64,000 bases of DNA, taken from assembly GCF_001902635.1 (NCBI RefSeq), contig NZ_MJAO01000013.1:1-64000 (forward strand), given 5' to 3'. The translations under genes and the position numbers were made by a program. This document shows, one piece after another, positions 1 to 10,411 of the stretch (position 1 is the first letter of the stretch; every line of letters begins with the position of its first letter). Origin of the DNA: Serratia marcescens. Its GTDB lineage: Bacteria > Pseudomonadota > Gammaproteobacteria > Enterobacterales > Enterobacteriaceae. The notes beneath the pieces are model-generated. The model searched no databases. It was not told the origin of the DNA and saw nothing but the letters and a program-made list of their open reading frames with translations.

Positions 1-107
1 GGGCGAAAAAGCGGCGAATTTATGTCACTTTTTCCGCCAAACAGCCATAAAAGCTGGCGATCACTGGAGTAAAATAGAAATAACGATGTCAGTAAGGACC
101 CGCAGCC

Positions 108-797
108 ATGCCATTAAATGCACAACAACAGGCCGCCCAACGCAATCTTTCTTATCTGCTTGCAGAGAAACTCGGCCAACAAATTCTGGCGGGCGATTAT
201 CAGGCCGGCAGTATCCTGCCCGGTGAAATGGAATTGGGCGAACAATTCGGCGTTAGTCGCACCGCGGTACGCGAAGCGGTAAAGATGTTAGCGGCCAAAG
301 GCATGTTGCTGCCACGCCCGCGCATCGGCACCCGCGTGATGCCGCAGAGCCAATGGAACTTCCTCGATCAGGATTTACTGACCTGGTGGATGACGCGGGA
401 AAACTTCGACCAGGTAATGCAACACTTCCTTATCTTGCGCACGTCGCTGGAACCACAGGCCTGCGCACTGGCAGCGAACCACGCCAGCCCGCAACAAACC
501 AAGCTGTTGGCGGAACTGATGGCGGAAATGCGCGCGCTGCATACCGAATTCGATCGCGAGCGCTGGATCCAGGTCGATACCCAATTCCACCAGCTCATCT
601 ACGAGGCCAGTGGCAACCCGTTCCTGACCTCGTTCGCCAACCTGTTCAGTTCGGTGTACCAGAGTTACTTCCGCGCCATCACCGGTAATGAAGTGATCAA
701 GCTGCGCCATCATCAGGCTATCGTCGATGCGATACTTGCCGGAGACAGCGCCGGCGCCCTCGCCGCCTGCCAGGTGCTGCTGAAAGAGAAAGACTAG
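108..797 (+). CDS. yieP: FadR-type GntR transcriptional regulator (YieP-like)
   Basis: This is a 229-residue regulator with an N-terminal winged helix-turn-helix at about residues 15-80 (the segment GVSRTAVREAVKMLAAKGML is typical of GntR proteins). A C-terminal all-helical FCD-type ligand domain covers about residues 100-225. The FCD fold often binds a metal and a small carboxylate, but no ligand can be read here. The start is an ATG about 10 bases after an AGGA-containing site (GTAAGGACC). It lies upstream of hsrA on the same strand, which matches the E. coli yieP-hsrA neighbourhood next to the ribose operon, and that order is the main reason for the name. DgoR is a close paralogue and a possible alternative. 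The 107 bases upstream hold no gene; TAAAAT near 71-76 could be a -10 element. Confidence 0.75.
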   Translation: MPLNAQQQAAQRNLSYLLAEKLGQQILAGDYQAGSILPGEMELGEQFGVSRTAVREAVKMLAAKGMLLPRPRIGTRVMPQSQWNFLDQDLLTWWMTRENFDQVMQHFLILRTSLEPQACALAANHASPQQTKLLAELMAEMRALHTEFDRERWIQVDTQFHQLIYEASGNPFLTSFANLFSSVYQSYFRAITGNEVIKLRHHQAIVDAILAGDSAGALAACQVLLKEKD

Positions 798-862
798 ACA
801 CGCCCCCCGCTTATATAGAAGAAAGAGACGAGGGACAGACGACCATTTAACCAGGACCGATC

Positions 863-2278
863 ATGACCCAATCCGCGCGCAGTATGGCAGGACTACCGTG
901 GATCGCCGCAATGGCGTTCTTTATGCAGGCGCTGGATGCCACCATCCTCAACACGGCGCTGCCGGCGATCGCCCACAGCCTGGGGCATTCACCGTTGGCG
1001 ATGCAATCGGCCGTCATCAGCTACACGCTGACGGTAGCGATGCTGATCCCGGTCAGCGGCTGGTTGGCGGACCGTTTCGGCACACGCCGCGTGTTCATCT
1101 TCGCCGTCACATTATTCACCCTCGGCTCACTGCTGTGCGCCCTGTCACCAACGCTGGGCGTGCTGGTCGCCTCTCGCGTGCTGCAAGGCATCGGCGGCGC
1201 GATGATGATGCCGGTGGCGCGCCTGGCGCTGCTGCGCGCCTACCCGCGCAGCGAACTGCTGCCGGTGCTGAACTTCGTCACCATGCCCGGCCTGGTCGGG
1301 CCGATTTTGGGGCCGCTGCTGGGCGGCTGGCTGGTGACCTACGCCACCTGGCACTGGATTTTCCTGATCAATATCCCTATCGGCCTGCTCGGCATCTTCT
1401 ATGCACGCAAATACATGCCGGACTTCACCACGCCCAAGCGCCGCTTCGATTTCCTCGGCTTTATGCTGTTTGGCCTGAGCCTGGTGCTGATCTCCACCGG
1501 GCTGGAATTGTTTGGCGAGCGGGTGCTGGCGAGCTACGTTTCGCTGGGCATTCTGCTCAGCGGTTTCGTGATGTTGTTCGGCTACATCGCCCACGCCCGT
1601 CGCCATCCTCAGCCGCTGATCGGTCTCGACCTGTTCCAGACCCGCACCTTCTCGGTCGGCATCGCCGGCAACGTCGCCTCAAGGCTGGGCACCGGCTGCG
1701 TGCCGTTTTTGATGCCATTAATGCTGCAGGTGGGATTCGGCTATACGGCGATCGTCGCCGGCTGCATGATGGCGCCGACTGCCATCGGCTCACTGATGGC
1801 TAAATCCACCGTCACGCAGGTGCTGCGCTGGTTCGGCTACCGTAAAACGCTGGTCGGCATCACCGTTATCATCGGGGTGCTGATCGCGCAGTTCGCCCTG
1901 CAAAGCCCGGGCATGCCGCTGTGGCTGATGATCCTGCCGCTGTTCATGCTGGGCATGGCGATGTCCACCCAGTTCACCGCTATGAATACCATCAGCCTGG
2001 CGGATTTGAACGACGCCAACGCCAGCGCCGGCAACAGCGTGCTGGCGGTCACCCAACAACTCTCCATCAGCTTCGGCGTGGCGATCAGCGCGGCGGTGCT
2101 GCGTTTCTACGAATCCTTGTCGTTAGGCACCATGATCGACCACTTCCATTACACCTTTATCACGATGGGCATCGTCACCGTGGCCTCGGCGCTGGTGTTT
2201 ATGTTGTTGAGAAGGAAGGATGGCCGCAATTTGATCAGCGGCCAGGAAAGCAAGAAAGAAGCGGAGGCGACGAGTTAA
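863..2278 (+). CDS. hsrA: MFS drug/H+ antiporter of the DHA2 (14-TM) family, HsrA-like
   Basis: This 471-residue inner-membrane transporter has the start typical of DHA2 multidrug exporters ([19 protein letters not shown]). MFS motif A follows at the loop between helices 2 and 3 ([13 protein letters not shown], about residues 55-67). Hydrophobic segments continue to about residue 455, consistent with 14 helices. The start is supported by AGGA six bases upstream of the ATG. It should export hydrophobic compounds using the proton gradient; the real substrate is not known from sequence. It follows yieP and converges on rbsR, with the two stop codons sharing the tetranucleotide TTAA. The E. coli homologue was named for an effect on homocysteine metabolism, which says little about transport. 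Confidence 0.85.
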   Translation: MTQSARSMAGLPWIAAMAFFMQALDATILNTALPAIAHSLGHSPLAMQSAVISYTLTVAMLIPVSGWLADRFGTRRVFIFAVTLFTLGSLLCALSPTLGVLVASRVLQGIGGAMMMPVARLALLRAYPRSELLPVLNFVTMPGLVGPILGPLLGGWLVTYATWHWIFLINIPIGLLGIFYARKYMPDFTTPKRRFDFLGFMLFGLSLVLISTGLELFGERVLASYVSLGILLSGFVMLFGYIAHARRHPQPLIGLDLFQTRTFSVGIAGNVASRLGTGCVPFLMPLMLQVGFGYTAIVAGCMMAPTAIGSLMAKSTVTQVLRWFGYRKTLVGITVIIGVLIAQFALQSPGMPLWLMILPLFMLGMAMSTQFTAMNTISLADLNDANASAGNSVLAVTQQLSISFGVAISAAVLRFYESLSLGTMIDHFHYTFITMGIVTVASALVFMLLRRKDGRNLISGQESKKEAEATS

Positions 2279-3276
2279 CGGCGGCCCACCGAGGCGCGCT
2301 CCACCAGCTCGGGTGTCAGCACCAGCACCTGAGGCGCGCGATCCGGGTTTTGCAGGCGGTTGATCAGCGCGTCGATCGCCAGTTCGCCCAGCGAATCCTT
2401 CGGTTGATGAATGGTGCTCAGCGGCGGCGCCAGATAGCGTGCCAGTTCAATATCATCGTATCCCATCACCGCCATATCCTGCGGCACGGAGAGCCCGGCC
2501 TGATACAGCGCCTGATAAACGCCCACCGCCACCGCGTCGTTGCCGGCGAACACCGCATGCGGCGGCTCGTCCAACGCCAACAGCTGGCGCATGGCGTTTA
2601 CGCCCCCCTCAAATTCAAAATCGCAATGCACTTCATACCCCGGCGGAACCGGCAACCCAGCGCGCCGCATCGCGTTGCGATAGCCTTCCAGCCGGTGACG
2701 GGCGGTGGTTTTATCCTGCGGGCCGGCGATACAGGCGATCTTGCGATAGCCGCAGGCGATCAGATGATCGGTCGCCATCTCGCCGCCCAGCAGCGAGTTA
2801 TCCTGAATAATGTCGTTGGCGCCTTCGAACGGTGCCCAATCCATCATCACGATCGGCAATGACGGATAGCGGCTCAGGGCATCCTGCGATGGCCGGTGAT
2901 TTTCGGTACACATCAACAGTAAACCGTCGACGCGCTTTTGCAGCAGCGTCTCCATGCTGCGGTTCATGCGTGCGGCATCTTCTTCGGTGTTGCACAGGAT
3001 CAGGCTGTAGCCACGCTCATAGCAGCTGCGCTCCACGCCGCGCACCACTTCGGCATAAAACGGGTTGTTGCTGGCGGTCACCAGCATACCGATGGTGCGC
3101 GTCTGATTGAGCTTCAGGCTGCGCGCCAGCGCGGAAGGCGCGTAGTTCAGCTGTTCCACGGCCGCCATGACCTTGTCGCGCACGCTGTCGCTGACAAAGC
3201 GATTGTTGTTGACCACATGCGACACGGTAGAGGTTGAAACGCCCGCCAGGCGAGCGACATCTTTCATGGTGGCCAA
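2275..3276 (-). CDS. rbsR: Ribose operon repressor, LacI family
   Basis: This 333-residue repressor has a LacI-type DNA-binding domain at residues 2-25 ([20 protein letters not shown]) followed by the hinge helix. The periplasmic-binding-protein-like ligand domain starts near residue 60 ([20 protein letters not shown]). In this family ribose binding releases the protein from its operator. It is the last gene of rbsDACBKR, only 4 bases after rbsK, so it is probably cotranscribed and autoregulated. Two palindromes centred on AAACGTTT in the rbsD upstream region are the likely operators. Its stop overlaps the hsrA stop from the other strand. Confidence 0.95.
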   Translation of the reverse strand: MATMKDVARLAGVSTSTVSHVVNNNRFVSDSVRDKVMAAVEQLNYAPSALARSLKLNQTRTIGMLVTASNNPFYAEVVRGVERSCYERGYSLILCNTEEDAARMNRSMETLLQKRVDGLLLMCTENHRPSQDALSRYPSLPIVMMDWAPFEGANDIIQDNSLLGGEMATDHLIACGYRKIACIAGPQDKTTARHRLEGYRNAMRRAGLPVPPGYEVHCDFEFEGGVNAMRQLLALDEPPHAVFAGNDAVAVGVYQALYQAGLSVPQDMAVMGYDDIELARYLAPPLSTIHQPKDSLGELAIDALINRLQNPDRAPQVLVLTPELVERASVGRR

Positions 3277-3280
3277 AGGA

Positions 3281-4207
3281 TCACCCCTGTTGCTGCAAGA
3301 AGGCGTCGATCTCTTCGCGCCAGGGCACCGAAGGTTGCGCGCCGGGGCGGGTCACGGCAATCGCCGCCGCCGCATGGGCGAAACGCACCGCGTCGGCCAT
3401 GATCTTGCCTTCCAGCAAGGCGGTTACCAGCGCACCGTTAAAGGTGTCGCCGGCGGCGATGGTATCCACCGCGCGCACCTTGAAGCCAGGCACCAATTTG
3501 CCGTTACCGTTTTCGCTCAGCCACACGCCGCGGCTGCCGAGGGTGATGATCACCGTGGCGATGCCCTTGTCGTGCAGCGCCTGCGCCGCGCGCGCCGCAT
3601 CGGCGTCGTTGTCGACGGCGATGCCGGTCAGGCGCTGAGCTTCGGTTTCATTGGGGGTGATCATATCGATCATGCCCAGCAGCTCGTCCGGCAGTTCGCG
3701 CGCCGGGGCCGGGTTGAGGATCACCTGCGTTTGATGCTGCTTCGCCAGGCGGGCAGCGGCGATCACCGTCTCCAGCGGCGACTCCAGCTGCATCAGCAGG
3801 GCGTCGGCGTCGATCACTTGTTGTTGGTAGCGCGCCAAATAGTCCGGCGTCACCGCGGCGTTGGCGCCGGCATCGATGCCGATCACGTTCTCGCCCTCGG
3901 CGTTGACGAAGATCAGCGCCACGCCGGTGGTGCTGTCGGCAATGGCTTCGATCGGTTGGGTATCAATGCGATCGCTCGCCAGCTGTTGGCGGATGCGCTC
4001 GCCGATATCATCGGCGCCCACGCAGGCGATAAAGGCAATCTCCGCGCCGCTGCGCCCGGCCGCCACCGCCTGATTCGCGCCCTTGCCGCCAAACGCTACC
4101 TTATACTGTTTCCCGATCACCGTTTCGCCCGGCTGGGGAAACTGTTCAATATTGAGGATATGGTCGGCATTGATGCTGCCCAGAACCACCAGCTTACCTG
4201 TTTCCAT
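3281..4207 (-). CDS. rbsK: Ribokinase
   Basis: Ribokinase phosphorylates D-ribose to ribose 5-phosphate with ATP in the cytoplasm, linking uptake to the pentose phosphate pathway. The 308-residue product shows the PfkB signatures: the substrate-binding [13 protein letters not shown] (residues 40-52) and the ATP/anion-hole motif [13 protein letters not shown] with catalytic Asp254. I chose the ATG at 4207 rather than the in-frame ATG at 4234. The 4207 start aligns with the E. coli protein and has AGGA nine bases upstream, whereas the upstream ATG lies inside a 9-bp intercistronic hairpin. rbsB is upstream and rbsR follows after 4 bases. Confidence 0.95.
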   Translation of the reverse strand: METGKLVVLGSINADHILNIEQFPQPGETVIGKQYKVAFGGKGANQAVAAGRSGAEIAFIACVGADDIGERIRQQLASDRIDTQPIEAIADSTTGVALIFVNAEGENVIGIDAGANAAVTPDYLARYQQQVIDADALLMQLESPLETVIAAARLAKQHQTQVILNPAPARELPDELLGMIDMITPNETEAQRLTGIAVDNDADAARAAQALHDKGIATVIITLGSRGVWLSENGNGKLVPGFKVRAVDTIAAGDTFNGALVTALLEGKIMADAVRFAHAAAAIAVTRPGAQPSVPWREEIDAFLQQQG

Positions 4208-4227
4208 CGCATTGATTCCTGAATTGC

Positions 4228-4259
4228 GCGCCATCGTAAACGCCCCGTCCCGATGGCGC
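4228..4259 (-). repeat. Intercistronic hairpin between rbsB and rbsK
   Basis: GCGCCATCG at 4228-4236 is the exact reverse complement of CGATGGCGC at 4251-4259, with a 14-base loop. No U-run follows, so it is unlikely to be a full terminator. It begins about 10 bases downstream of the rbsB stop. It could protect the rbsB message from 3' exonucleases, which would help the binding protein outnumber the downstream products. Confidence 0.6.
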
Positions 4260-4268
4260 CGGTATGAC

Positions 4269-5159
4269 TTATTTGGTGACCAGTTTCAAATCGACCGGAA
4301 TGGTTGCCGGCACTTTTTCGCCTTTCAGCACTTTATCGGCAGTTTCCACACCGATTACGCCGATCTGATCGGGGCGCTGCGCCACGGTCGCCGCCAGCTT
4401 GCCGCCTTCAACCGCTTTCACGCCGTCGGCGGTGCCGTCGAAGCCTACCACGATCACGTCGGTTTTACCGGCGGTTTGCAGCGCGCGCAACGCACCCAGC
4501 GCCATCTCGTCGTTCTGGGCGAACACCGCCTGCACATCCGGGTGCGCGGTCAGCAGGTTCTGCATCACGTTCAGGCCCTTGGTGCGATCGAAGTCAGCCG
4601 GCTGGCTGGCCAGCAGTTTGAATTTATTCTGATCCAGCGACTGTTCGAAGCCTTCGCCGCGTTCACGCGCGGCGGAGGTGCCGGCAATGCCTTCCAGTTG
4701 AATCACTTTGGCATCGGTGCCCACTTTCTTGGCGATGAAGTCGCCGGCCATTTTGCCGCCCACGCGGTTATCCGAAGCGATGTGGCTCACCACGTCGCCC
4801 TTGCTCGCCACGCGGTCCAGCGTGATGACCGGGATTTTAGCCTGGTTGGCCATCTTGATGGCGTTGCCCACCGCGTCGGAGTCGGTCGGGTTGATCAGCA
4901 ACAGCTTAGGCGCCCGCACCATCAGATCCTGCACGTTGGCCAGCTCTTTCGCCGGGTTGTTTTGGGAGTCCAGCACCACCAGGTTGTAGCCCAGCTTGTT
5001 GGCCTCTTGCTGCGCACCGTCTTTCATCGAGACGAAGAACGGGTTATTGAGGGTGGACACCACCAGCGCGATGGTGTCTTTGGCCATGGCATTGGCGCTC
5101 AGGGTGGCGCTCAGCGCGATGGCGGAGGCTAAGGTTGCCAGTTTTTTCATTTTCATCAT
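4269..5159 (-). CDS. rbsB: D-ribose ABC transporter periplasmic binding protein
   Basis: RbsB captures D-ribose in the periplasm and delivers it to RbsA-RbsC; in E. coli it also serves ribose chemotaxis through Trg. The 296-residue precursor has a Sec signal peptide ending AMA-K near residue 26. The mature part has the two-lobed type I fold, opening [13 protein letters not shown], with ribose-contact segments such as SDNRVGG and [11 protein letters not shown]. The first of two close ATG codons is used; the ATG one codon later aligns equally well with E. coli. It lies between rbsC and rbsK in the usual operon order. Confidence 0.96.
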   Translation of the reverse strand: MMKMKKLATLASAIALSATLSANAMAKDTIALVVSTLNNPFFVSMKDGAQQEANKLGYNLVVLDSQNNPAKELANVQDLMVRAPKLLLINPTDSDAVGNAIKMANQAKIPVITLDRVASKGDVVSHIASDNRVGGKMAGDFIAKKVGTDAKVIQLEGIAGTSAARERGEGFEQSLDQNKFKLLASQPADFDRTKGLNVMQNLLTAHPDVQAVFAQNDEMALGALRALQTAGKTDVIVVGFDGTADGVKAVEGGKLAATVAQRPDQIGVIGVETADKVLKGEKVPATIPVDLKLVTK

Positions 5160-5180
5160 CGTGATTCCTGTAGGGGGAGG

Positions 5181-6149
5181 TTACTTGTTGCTTTTGTTAT
5201 CTACCAGAACCGCCAGCAGTATCACCACTGCCTTCACGATCATTTGGTAGTAGGAAGAAACACCCAATAAATTCAGACCGTTGTTCAGGAAGCCAAGGAT
5301 CAGCGCCCCGATCAGCGTACCGACGATGCGGCCCTTGCCGCCGGCCAGGCTGGTGCCGCCCAGCACCACGGCGGCGATGGCGTCCAGTTCATAGCCGGTG
5401 CCGGCGGTCGGCTGCGCCGACGACAGACGCGCCACTTCGATCACCCCGGCCAGCGCCGCCAACAGGCCGCACAGCGAGTAGACGATAATCTTCACTTTAT
5501 CGACGCTGATGCCGGACAGGCGGGTCGCCGCTTCGTTGCCGCCCAGGGCATAAATATAGCGGCCCAGGCGCGTATGGTGCAGCATATACCAGGCGGCGAT
5601 GAACACGATCGCCATGATCCAGATCGGCGTCGGCACACCCAGCGGACGGCCGATGCCGAACCAGCCGAAGGTGTCGGCCACGTCGGTGAAACCGGTGTTG
5701 ACCGGGCTGCCGTTGGTGTACACCATGGTGACGCCGCGCAGCAGCAGCATCATCACCAGCGTGGCGATAAAGGCCTGCACTTTGCCTTTGGCGACGATCA
5801 CCCCGGTGCAGGCGCCGACCGCGGCGCCCAGCGCCAATGCCGCCGCTACCGCCACCAGCGCGTTGACCTCAAAGCCGACGATCGACGCCGCCACCGCGCC
5901 GGTCAACGCCAGCAGCGACCCCACCGACAGATCGATGCCGGAGGTGAGGATCACCAGCGTCATCCCCACCGCCATGATGGCGTTCACCGAGGTCTGCTGC
6001 AGAATATTGAACAGGTTGTTCAGGGTGAAGAAGTTCGGGCTCATGGAAGAGACCACGGCGATCAGCACCAGCAGCGCAATCAACGACTTCTGCTCTAACA
6101 GCCATTCTTTACTGAACCAGCGCTTAGCTGCGATAGTCTGGGAACTCAT
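5181..6149 (-). CDS. rbsC: Ribose ABC transporter permease
   Basis: RbsC is the inner-membrane channel of the ribose importer and works as a dimer with RbsA. The 322-residue protein has a cytoplasmic N-terminus ending near residue 25, then many hydrophobic segments. The family-typical block GMTLVILTSGIDLSVGS sits near residues 62-78, and GTSLAGGKGRIVGT near residue 263 marks the region that contacts the ATPase. It starts 6 bases after the rbsA stop, so translation is probably coupled. Confidence 0.95.
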   Translation of the reverse strand: MSSQTIAAKRWFSKEWLLEQKSLIALLVLIAVVSSMSPNFFTLNNLFNILQQTSVNAIMAVGMTLVILTSGIDLSVGSLLALTGAVAASIVGFEVNALVAVAAALALGAAVGACTGVIVAKGKVQAFIATLVMMLLLRGVTMVYTNGSPVNTGFTDVADTFGWFGIGRPLGVPTPIWIMAIVFIAAWYMLHHTRLGRYIYALGGNEAATRLSGISVDKVKIIVYSLCGLLAALAGVIEVARLSSAQPTAGTGYELDAIAAVVLGGTSLAGGKGRIVGTLIGALILGFLNNGLNLLGVSSYYQMIVKAVVILLAVLVDNKSNK

Positions 6150-6155
6150 ATCTGA

Positions 6156-7661
6156 TTACTCCTGCTTTACGCCGTATTGCTTGCCGACGGCTGCCGCCAT
6201 CAACGCTTCCTGGGTGGCCTGTTCAATCGGGAACTCGCCGCTGAGATGCCCTTCGTGCATCACCAGAATGCGATCGCTCATGCCCATCACCTCCGGCATT
6301 TCCGAAGACACCAGAATGATGCTCAGCCCTTCCTGTTTGAACTGGTTGATTAACTGATAGATCTCTTTTTTGGCGCCGACGTCGACGCCGCGCGTCGGCT
6401 CATCGAGGATCAGCACCTTCGGCCGGGTCATCAGGCCGCGGGCGATCGCCACTTTTTGCTGATTGCCGCCGGAGAGCAGGCCGATCGGCTGCTCCATCGA
6501 CGGCGTTTTGATATTGAACAGGCGAATGAAATCCCCCACCGCCTGCCGCTCGTCGGCCTGTTTCAAGCTGCCGTCGGCGCGGCTGAAGTAGCGCAGCGCG
6601 GTCAGCGACATGTTTTCCTTCACCGACATCCCCAGCACCAGGCCATCGCGCTTACGGTCTTCCGAGATATAGACGATGCCGTTCGCCAACCCGTCCTGCG
6701 GCGAATGGGTGACCACGTCGCGGCCGTCCAGGTTGACGGCGCCGGCTTTGCGCGGCGCGGCGCCGTACAGGATCTTCATCAATTCGGTGCGTCCGGCGCC
6801 CATCAGCCCGGCCACGCCGAGGATCTCGCCGCGGTACAGCGTAAAGCTGACGTCTTCAACGCCGGGGCCGGAAAGGTGGCTGACTTCCAACCGTTTTTCC
6901 CCGCGCGGCAAATCAAGGCGCGGGTACTGCTCTTCCAGCTTGCGGCCGACCATCATTTCAATCAGCGAATCTTCCTGCAGCTCGCTCACCGGCCGCTCGG
7001 CGATGAACTGCCCATCGCGGAATACGGTAACGTCGTCGCAGATTTCAAAAATCTCTTTCAGGCGGTGCGAGATATAGACGATACCGCGCCCTTCGGCCTT
7101 CAGCTCGTTAATCACCTTGAATAGCGAGGCGGTTTCGGTGTCGGTCAGCGCATCGGTCGGTTCGTCCATGATGATCACTTTCGATTCGAAACTCAGCACC
7201 TTGGCGATTTCCACCATCTGCTGATCGCCGATCGACAGCTCACCCACCAGCCGGTGGCTGCTGTAACGCAGATTGAGGCGCGCCAACAAGCGATCGGCCT
7301 CGGCGTACATGCGCTTCCAGTCAATGCGGCCGAAACGGTTGACGAACTCGCGGCCGAGGAAGATGTTTTCCGCAATCGTCAGCTGCGGGATCAGGTTCAG
7401 CTCCTGATGGATAATGCCGATGCCCGCTTCCTGCGAATCCTTAGGCCCGTTGAACGCCACCTCTTTACCGAGAAAATACTGGCTGCCGGCGTCTTTCTGA
7501 TAGATGCCGGTCAGCACTTTCATCATGGTGGACTTCCCGGCGCCGTTTTCCCCCACCAGCGCCATCACTTTGCCAGGATAAACGCTGAGTGCGGCGCCGG
7601 ACAGCGCCTTCACGCCGGGAAAGGCTTTATCAATCCCTTTCAGTTGCAGTAAAGGTTGCAT
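6156..7661 (-). CDS. rbsA: Ribose ABC transporter ATPase with two nucleotide-binding domains
   Basis: This 501-residue ATPase energises ribose import. The N-terminal half has a full Walker A (GENGAGKST) and signature ([13 protein letters not shown]). The C-terminal half has a degenerate Walker A (GLMGAGRTE, with Arg in place of the Lys) but a good signature ([14 protein letters not shown]) and Walker B ([12 protein letters not shown]). This asymmetry is normal for sugar importers of the RbsA/MglA type and is not damage. The gene lies 7 bases after rbsD and 6 bases before rbsC. Confidence 0.96.
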   Translation of the reverse strand: MQPLLQLKGIDKAFPGVKALSGAALSVYPGKVMALVGENGAGKSTMMKVLTGIYQKDAGSQYFLGKEVAFNGPKDSQEAGIGIIHQELNLIPQLTIAENIFLGREFVNRFGRIDWKRMYAEADRLLARLNLRYSSHRLVGELSIGDQQMVEIAKVLSFESKVIIMDEPTDALTDTETASLFKVINELKAEGRGIVYISHRLKEIFEICDDVTVFRDGQFIAERPVSELQEDSLIEMMVGRKLEEQYPRLDLPRGEKRLEVSHLSGPGVEDVSFTLYRGEILGVAGLMGAGRTELMKILYGAAPRKAGAVNLDGRDVVTHSPQDGLANGIVYISEDRKRDGLVLGMSVKENMSLTALRYFSRADGSLKQADERQAVGDFIRLFNIKTPSMEQPIGLLSGGNQQKVAIARGLMTRPKVLILDEPTRGVDVGAKKEIYQLINQFKQEGLSIILVSSEMPEVMGMSDRILVMHEGHLSGEFPIEQATQEALMAAAVGKQYGVKQE

Positions 7662-7668
7662 ACACGCC

Positions 7669-8088
7669 TCAGAAAGTTACGCCGGCGCACAGGATCACGT
7701 TCGCGTAAGGCGAACATTCCCCGCTGCGGATCACCGCCCGGCTGTGCTCAGTTTGCGCTTTAAACGCCTGATGGCTGATATAACACACGCTGATGGTATT
7801 GCCCTGGCGTTGGCCCAGTGCAGTCAGTTCAGCCAACAATGCCTCGTGGAGCGACGGATTCTGTTTCACGATCTCTTCCGCCATGATGGCGCTTTCTACC
7901 TGCATCTCTTGCGTGACCGTCGCGAACACCTGCATGAAGGTCGGCACACCCTGCGTCAGCGCCAAATCGATGCGCTGCGTCGCCGCCGGTATCGGCAGGC
8001 CCGCATCGCACAGGGTGAGCTGATCGGTATGCCCCAGCCGGGCAATCACGGCAGACACGTCGGAATTCAGTAATACGCCTTTTTTCAT
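7669..8088 (-). CDS. rbsD: D-ribose pyranase
   Basis: RbsD interconverts the pyranose and furanose forms of ribose so that ribokinase receives the furanose. The 139-residue protein matches the family length and begins [32 protein letters not shown], shown here only for its landmark: the conserved His (GHTD) at about residue 20. [12 protein letters not shown] is the typical C-terminus. It is the first gene of the rbs operon and lies directly downstream of the operator-promoter region. Confidence 0.95.
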   Translation of the reverse strand: MKKGVLLNSDVSAVIARLGHTDQLTLCDAGLPIPAATQRIDLALTQGVPTFMQVFATVTQEMQVESAIMAEEIVKQNPSLHEALLAELTALGQRQGNTISVCYISHQAFKAQTEHSRAVIRSGECSPYANVILCAGVTF

Positions 8089-8102
8089 CTTCTCACTCCG
8101 CT

Positions 8103-8118
8103 AGCGAAACGTTTCGCT
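8103..8118. promoter_or_regulatory. Proximal RbsR operator
   Basis: AGCGAAACGTTTCGCT is a perfect 16-base palindrome of LacI-family type, 15 bases upstream of the rbsD start codon. It matches the E. coli rbs operator core as I recall it. With the promoter proposed at 8129-8156 it lies just downstream of the transcription start, where a repressor would block initiation. Confidence 0.8.
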
Positions 8119-8128
8119 CTCTGGGGAG

Positions 8129-8156
8129 AGTTTAAAAAAACGGCAGGGGAAGGCAA
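8129..8156 (-). promoter_or_regulatory. Candidate rbs promoter
   Basis: Read on the minus strand, TTGCCT (8151-8156) is followed after 16 bases by TAAACT (8129-8134). This gives a weak sigma-70 promoter starting near 8121, between the two operator palindromes. Confidence 0.5.
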
Positions 8157-8173
8157 CCGGGACGATGCAGAAG

Positions 8174-8189
8174 TGTGATCGTTATCGAA
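8174..8189 (-). promoter_or_regulatory. Candidate CRP site upstream of rbs
   Basis: On the minus strand TTCGA-N6-TCACA has one perfect CRP half-site and three of five matches in the other half. Its centre lies about 60 bases upstream of the predicted start, close to the class I position of -61.5. Catabolite activation of rbs is established in E. coli; the site here is inferred. Confidence 0.45.
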
Positions 8190-8197
8190 ACGTTTCG
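8186..8197. promoter_or_regulatory. Distal RbsR-type operator
   Basis: CGAAACGTTTCG is a 12-base palindrome sharing its whole sequence with the core of the proximal operator. The two centres are 81 bases apart. It overlaps the weaker half of the candidate CRP site. Confidence 0.65.
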
Positions 8198-8220
8198 TTC
8201 AACCGTGAACAAAGCGCAAA

Positions 8221-8249
8221 CAAAAGGGGCTCAGCATAGCTGAGCCCCT
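8221..8249 (-). terminator. kup terminator
   Basis: AGGGGCTCAGC at 8225-8235 pairs with 8239-8249 in an 11-bp stem with a 3-base loop. On the minus strand it is followed by TTTTG. It begins 11 bases after the kup stop and separates kup from the rbs control region. Confidence 0.85.
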
Positions 8250-8259
8250 GTCAGGCGGG

Positions 8260-10128
8260 TTAGATCTCGACCTGCGTACCGAGTTCGATCACCCGGTTCG
8301 GCGGGATCTCAAACTGATCCGGCGCGCGCAGCGCGTTGCGGCTCAGGGCGACGAACAGCTTGCCGCGCAGGTAGAGGTACCACGGCCGCTTGGTGAGGAT
8401 CAGCGACTCATGGGACATAAAGAACGACGTCTCCGACATGCGGCACGGCAACCCTTCCAGCCCGCAGCGGTGGAACACCTCCTCAACGTTCGGCGTTTCG
8501 CGCCAGCCGTAGCTGGCCACTACCCGCCAGAAGGTTGGCGACAGCTGTTCGATGGTCACTCGGCGCACGTTGTGTACGTAAGGCGCATCCTCGGTGCGCA
8601 ACGTCAGCAGCACCACGCGCTCATGCAGCACCTTGTTGTGCTTCAGGTTGTGCAGCAACGCGAAAGGAATAACGTTGGTGGCGCGCGACATAAACACTGC
8701 GGTGCCCGGCACCCGCACCGGCGGCGATTTCTCCAGCGAGGCGATCATCGCTTCCAGAGAGTTGCCGTGTTCGTGCAGGCGGCGCAGCAGGCGGAAGCGC
8801 TCGCTCTTCCAGGTGGTCATAATGATGAACATCACCAGCGCCAGCGTCAGCGGCAGCCAGCCGCCGGAGAACAGCTTCAGGGCGTTGGCGGAGAACATCG
8901 GCACGTCGATGATCAGCAAGATGGTCACGATGCCGAGCACCAGAAAACGCTTCCAGTGCCAATTGTTAATCGCCACCGAGGTCACCAGAATGCTGGTCAG
9001 TACCATGGTGCCTGTCACGGCGATGCCATAAGCCGCCGCCAGGTTGCTGGAGTGTTCGAAACCGATGATCACCAGCACCACCGAGATGTACAGCGTCCAG
9101 TTGATCACCGGAATATAGATCTGGCCGGATTCCATTTCCGAGGTGTGAATGATGCGCATCGGCGACAGATAGCCCAGGCGCACCGCCTGGCGAGTCAGCG
9201 AGAACACGCCGGAAATCACCGCCTGCGAGGCGATCACCGTCGCCAGCGTCGCCAAAATCAGCAGCGGGATCAGCGCCCAGTCCGGCGCCAGCAGGAAGAA
9301 CGGGTTTTTGATCGCCTCAGGGTTTTTCAACAGCAGCGCACCCTGACCGAAGTAGTTGAGCACCAACGAAGGCAATACCACGGTGAACCAGGCCAGGCGA
9401 ATCGGGAACTTGCCGAAGTGCCCCATATCGGCGTACAGCGCCTCGACGCCGGTGATCGACAGCACCACCGCTCCCAGCGCAAAGAACGACACCTTCTTAT
9501 ATTCCACGAAGAAGTTGAGCGCCCATTTGGGGTTCAGTGCCTGCAGCACTTCCGGGTTCGACATGATGCTGCGCGCGCCCAGCACCGCCAACACGATGAA
9601 CCACAGCAGCATCACCGGGGCGAACAGCTTGCCGACGCTGCCGGTACCGTGCTTTTGGATAGCGAACAGCAGCGTCAGCACCAGAATGGAGAGCGGCACA
9701 ATATAAGCGTCGAGCGCGGGTGCAGCGATTTCCAACCCCTCGATCGCCGACATCACCGAAATCGCCGGGGTGATCACCACCTCGCCATAGAAGAAGCTGC
9801 CGCCGATCAGGCCCAGTATCACCAGCACCGCGGTAGTGCGCGCCGAGGTGTTGCGCCCGGCCAGCGACATCAGCGTCAGAATACCGCCCTCGCCGGCGTT
9901 GTCCGCGCGCATCACGTAGGTGAGATATTTGAGGGAAACGATCACGATCAGCATCCAGAAAATCAGCGACAGGAAGCCGAAAACCACGTCTGGACGAACA
10001 TCGAAGCCGTAATGGCCGGAGAAACACTCTCTCAGCGTATAGAGAGGGCTGGTGCCGATATCACCGTAGACCACACCGATGGCCGCCAGGGTTACCGCCG
10101 ATAAGGACTGTTTATGCTCTGCGCTCAT
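8260..10128 (-). CDS. kup: Low-affinity potassium transporter Kup
   Basis: Kup is a constitutive K+/H+ symporter of the KUP/HAK/KT family in the inner membrane, important at low pH. The 622-residue protein carries the family signature [14 protein letters not shown] near the N-terminus. About 12 hydrophobic segments follow to about residue 450, then a cytoplasmic C-terminal domain ending [12 protein letters not shown] use the ATG at 10128, which gives the family length and the start MSAEHKQSL; the frame stays open for 17 more codons to 10179, but that extension has no counterpart in E. coli. It is a single-gene unit, divergent from ravA, with its own terminator. Confidence 0.95.
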   Translation of the reverse strand: MSAEHKQSLSAVTLAAIGVVYGDIGTSPLYTLRECFSGHYGFDVRPDVVFGFLSLIFWMLIVIVSLKYLTYVMRADNAGEGGILTLMSLAGRNTSARTTAVLVILGLIGGSFFYGEVVITPAISVMSAIEGLEIAAPALDAYIVPLSILVLTLLFAIQKHGTGSVGKLFAPVMLLWFIVLAVLGARSIMSNPEVLQALNPKWALNFFVEYKKVSFFALGAVVLSITGVEALYADMGHFGKFPIRLAWFTVVLPSLVLNYFGQGALLLKNPEAIKNPFFLLAPDWALIPLLILATLATVIASQAVISGVFSLTRQAVRLGYLSPMRIIHTSEMESGQIYIPVINWTLYISVVLVIIGFEHSSNLAAAYGIAVTGTMVLTSILVTSVAINNWHWKRFLVLGIVTILLIIDVPMFSANALKLFSGGWLPLTLALVMFIIMTTWKSERFRLLRRLHEHGNSLEAMIASLEKSPPVRVPGTAVFMSRATNVIPFALLHNLKHNKVLHERVVLLTLRTEDAPYVHNVRRVTIEQLSPTFWRVVASYGWRETPNVEEVFHRCGLEGLPCRMSETSFFMSHESLILTKRPWYLYLRGKLFVALSRNALRAPDQFEIPPNRVIELGTQVEI

Positions 10129-10411
10129 AGTTCGTTTCTTTATCAGAACATCCGTTAGCGATGCATCCGCATCAGGCAAAATACGGGCTCAAAGATCCGT
10201 CACGCCCACCAGAAAGCCGCACAGTATGCACCATTTATACCGCTTGCCTACCCTTATATCAGAGCCGAAAAATAAACAAAATGTGAACCGGATATCCGGC
10301 TGAACTTAGAAAACTTTTATGAATCAACACGCTATACCATTAAAAATAATGGTGGTTTATCATCGGATTATCGACCAAGATTGGCTAACTCTCGGACAAC
10401 GCGACGATTAT

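Noticed and set aside
6156..7661. Degenerate C-terminal Walker A in RbsA as a sign of inactivation
   Set aside because: Loss of the Lys in the second domain is normal in RbsA/MglA-type sugar importers.
8410..10104. Plus-strand open frame of 564 codons opposite kup
   Set aside because: It is low-complexity His/Gln/Arg-rich sequence antisense to the conserved kup gene.
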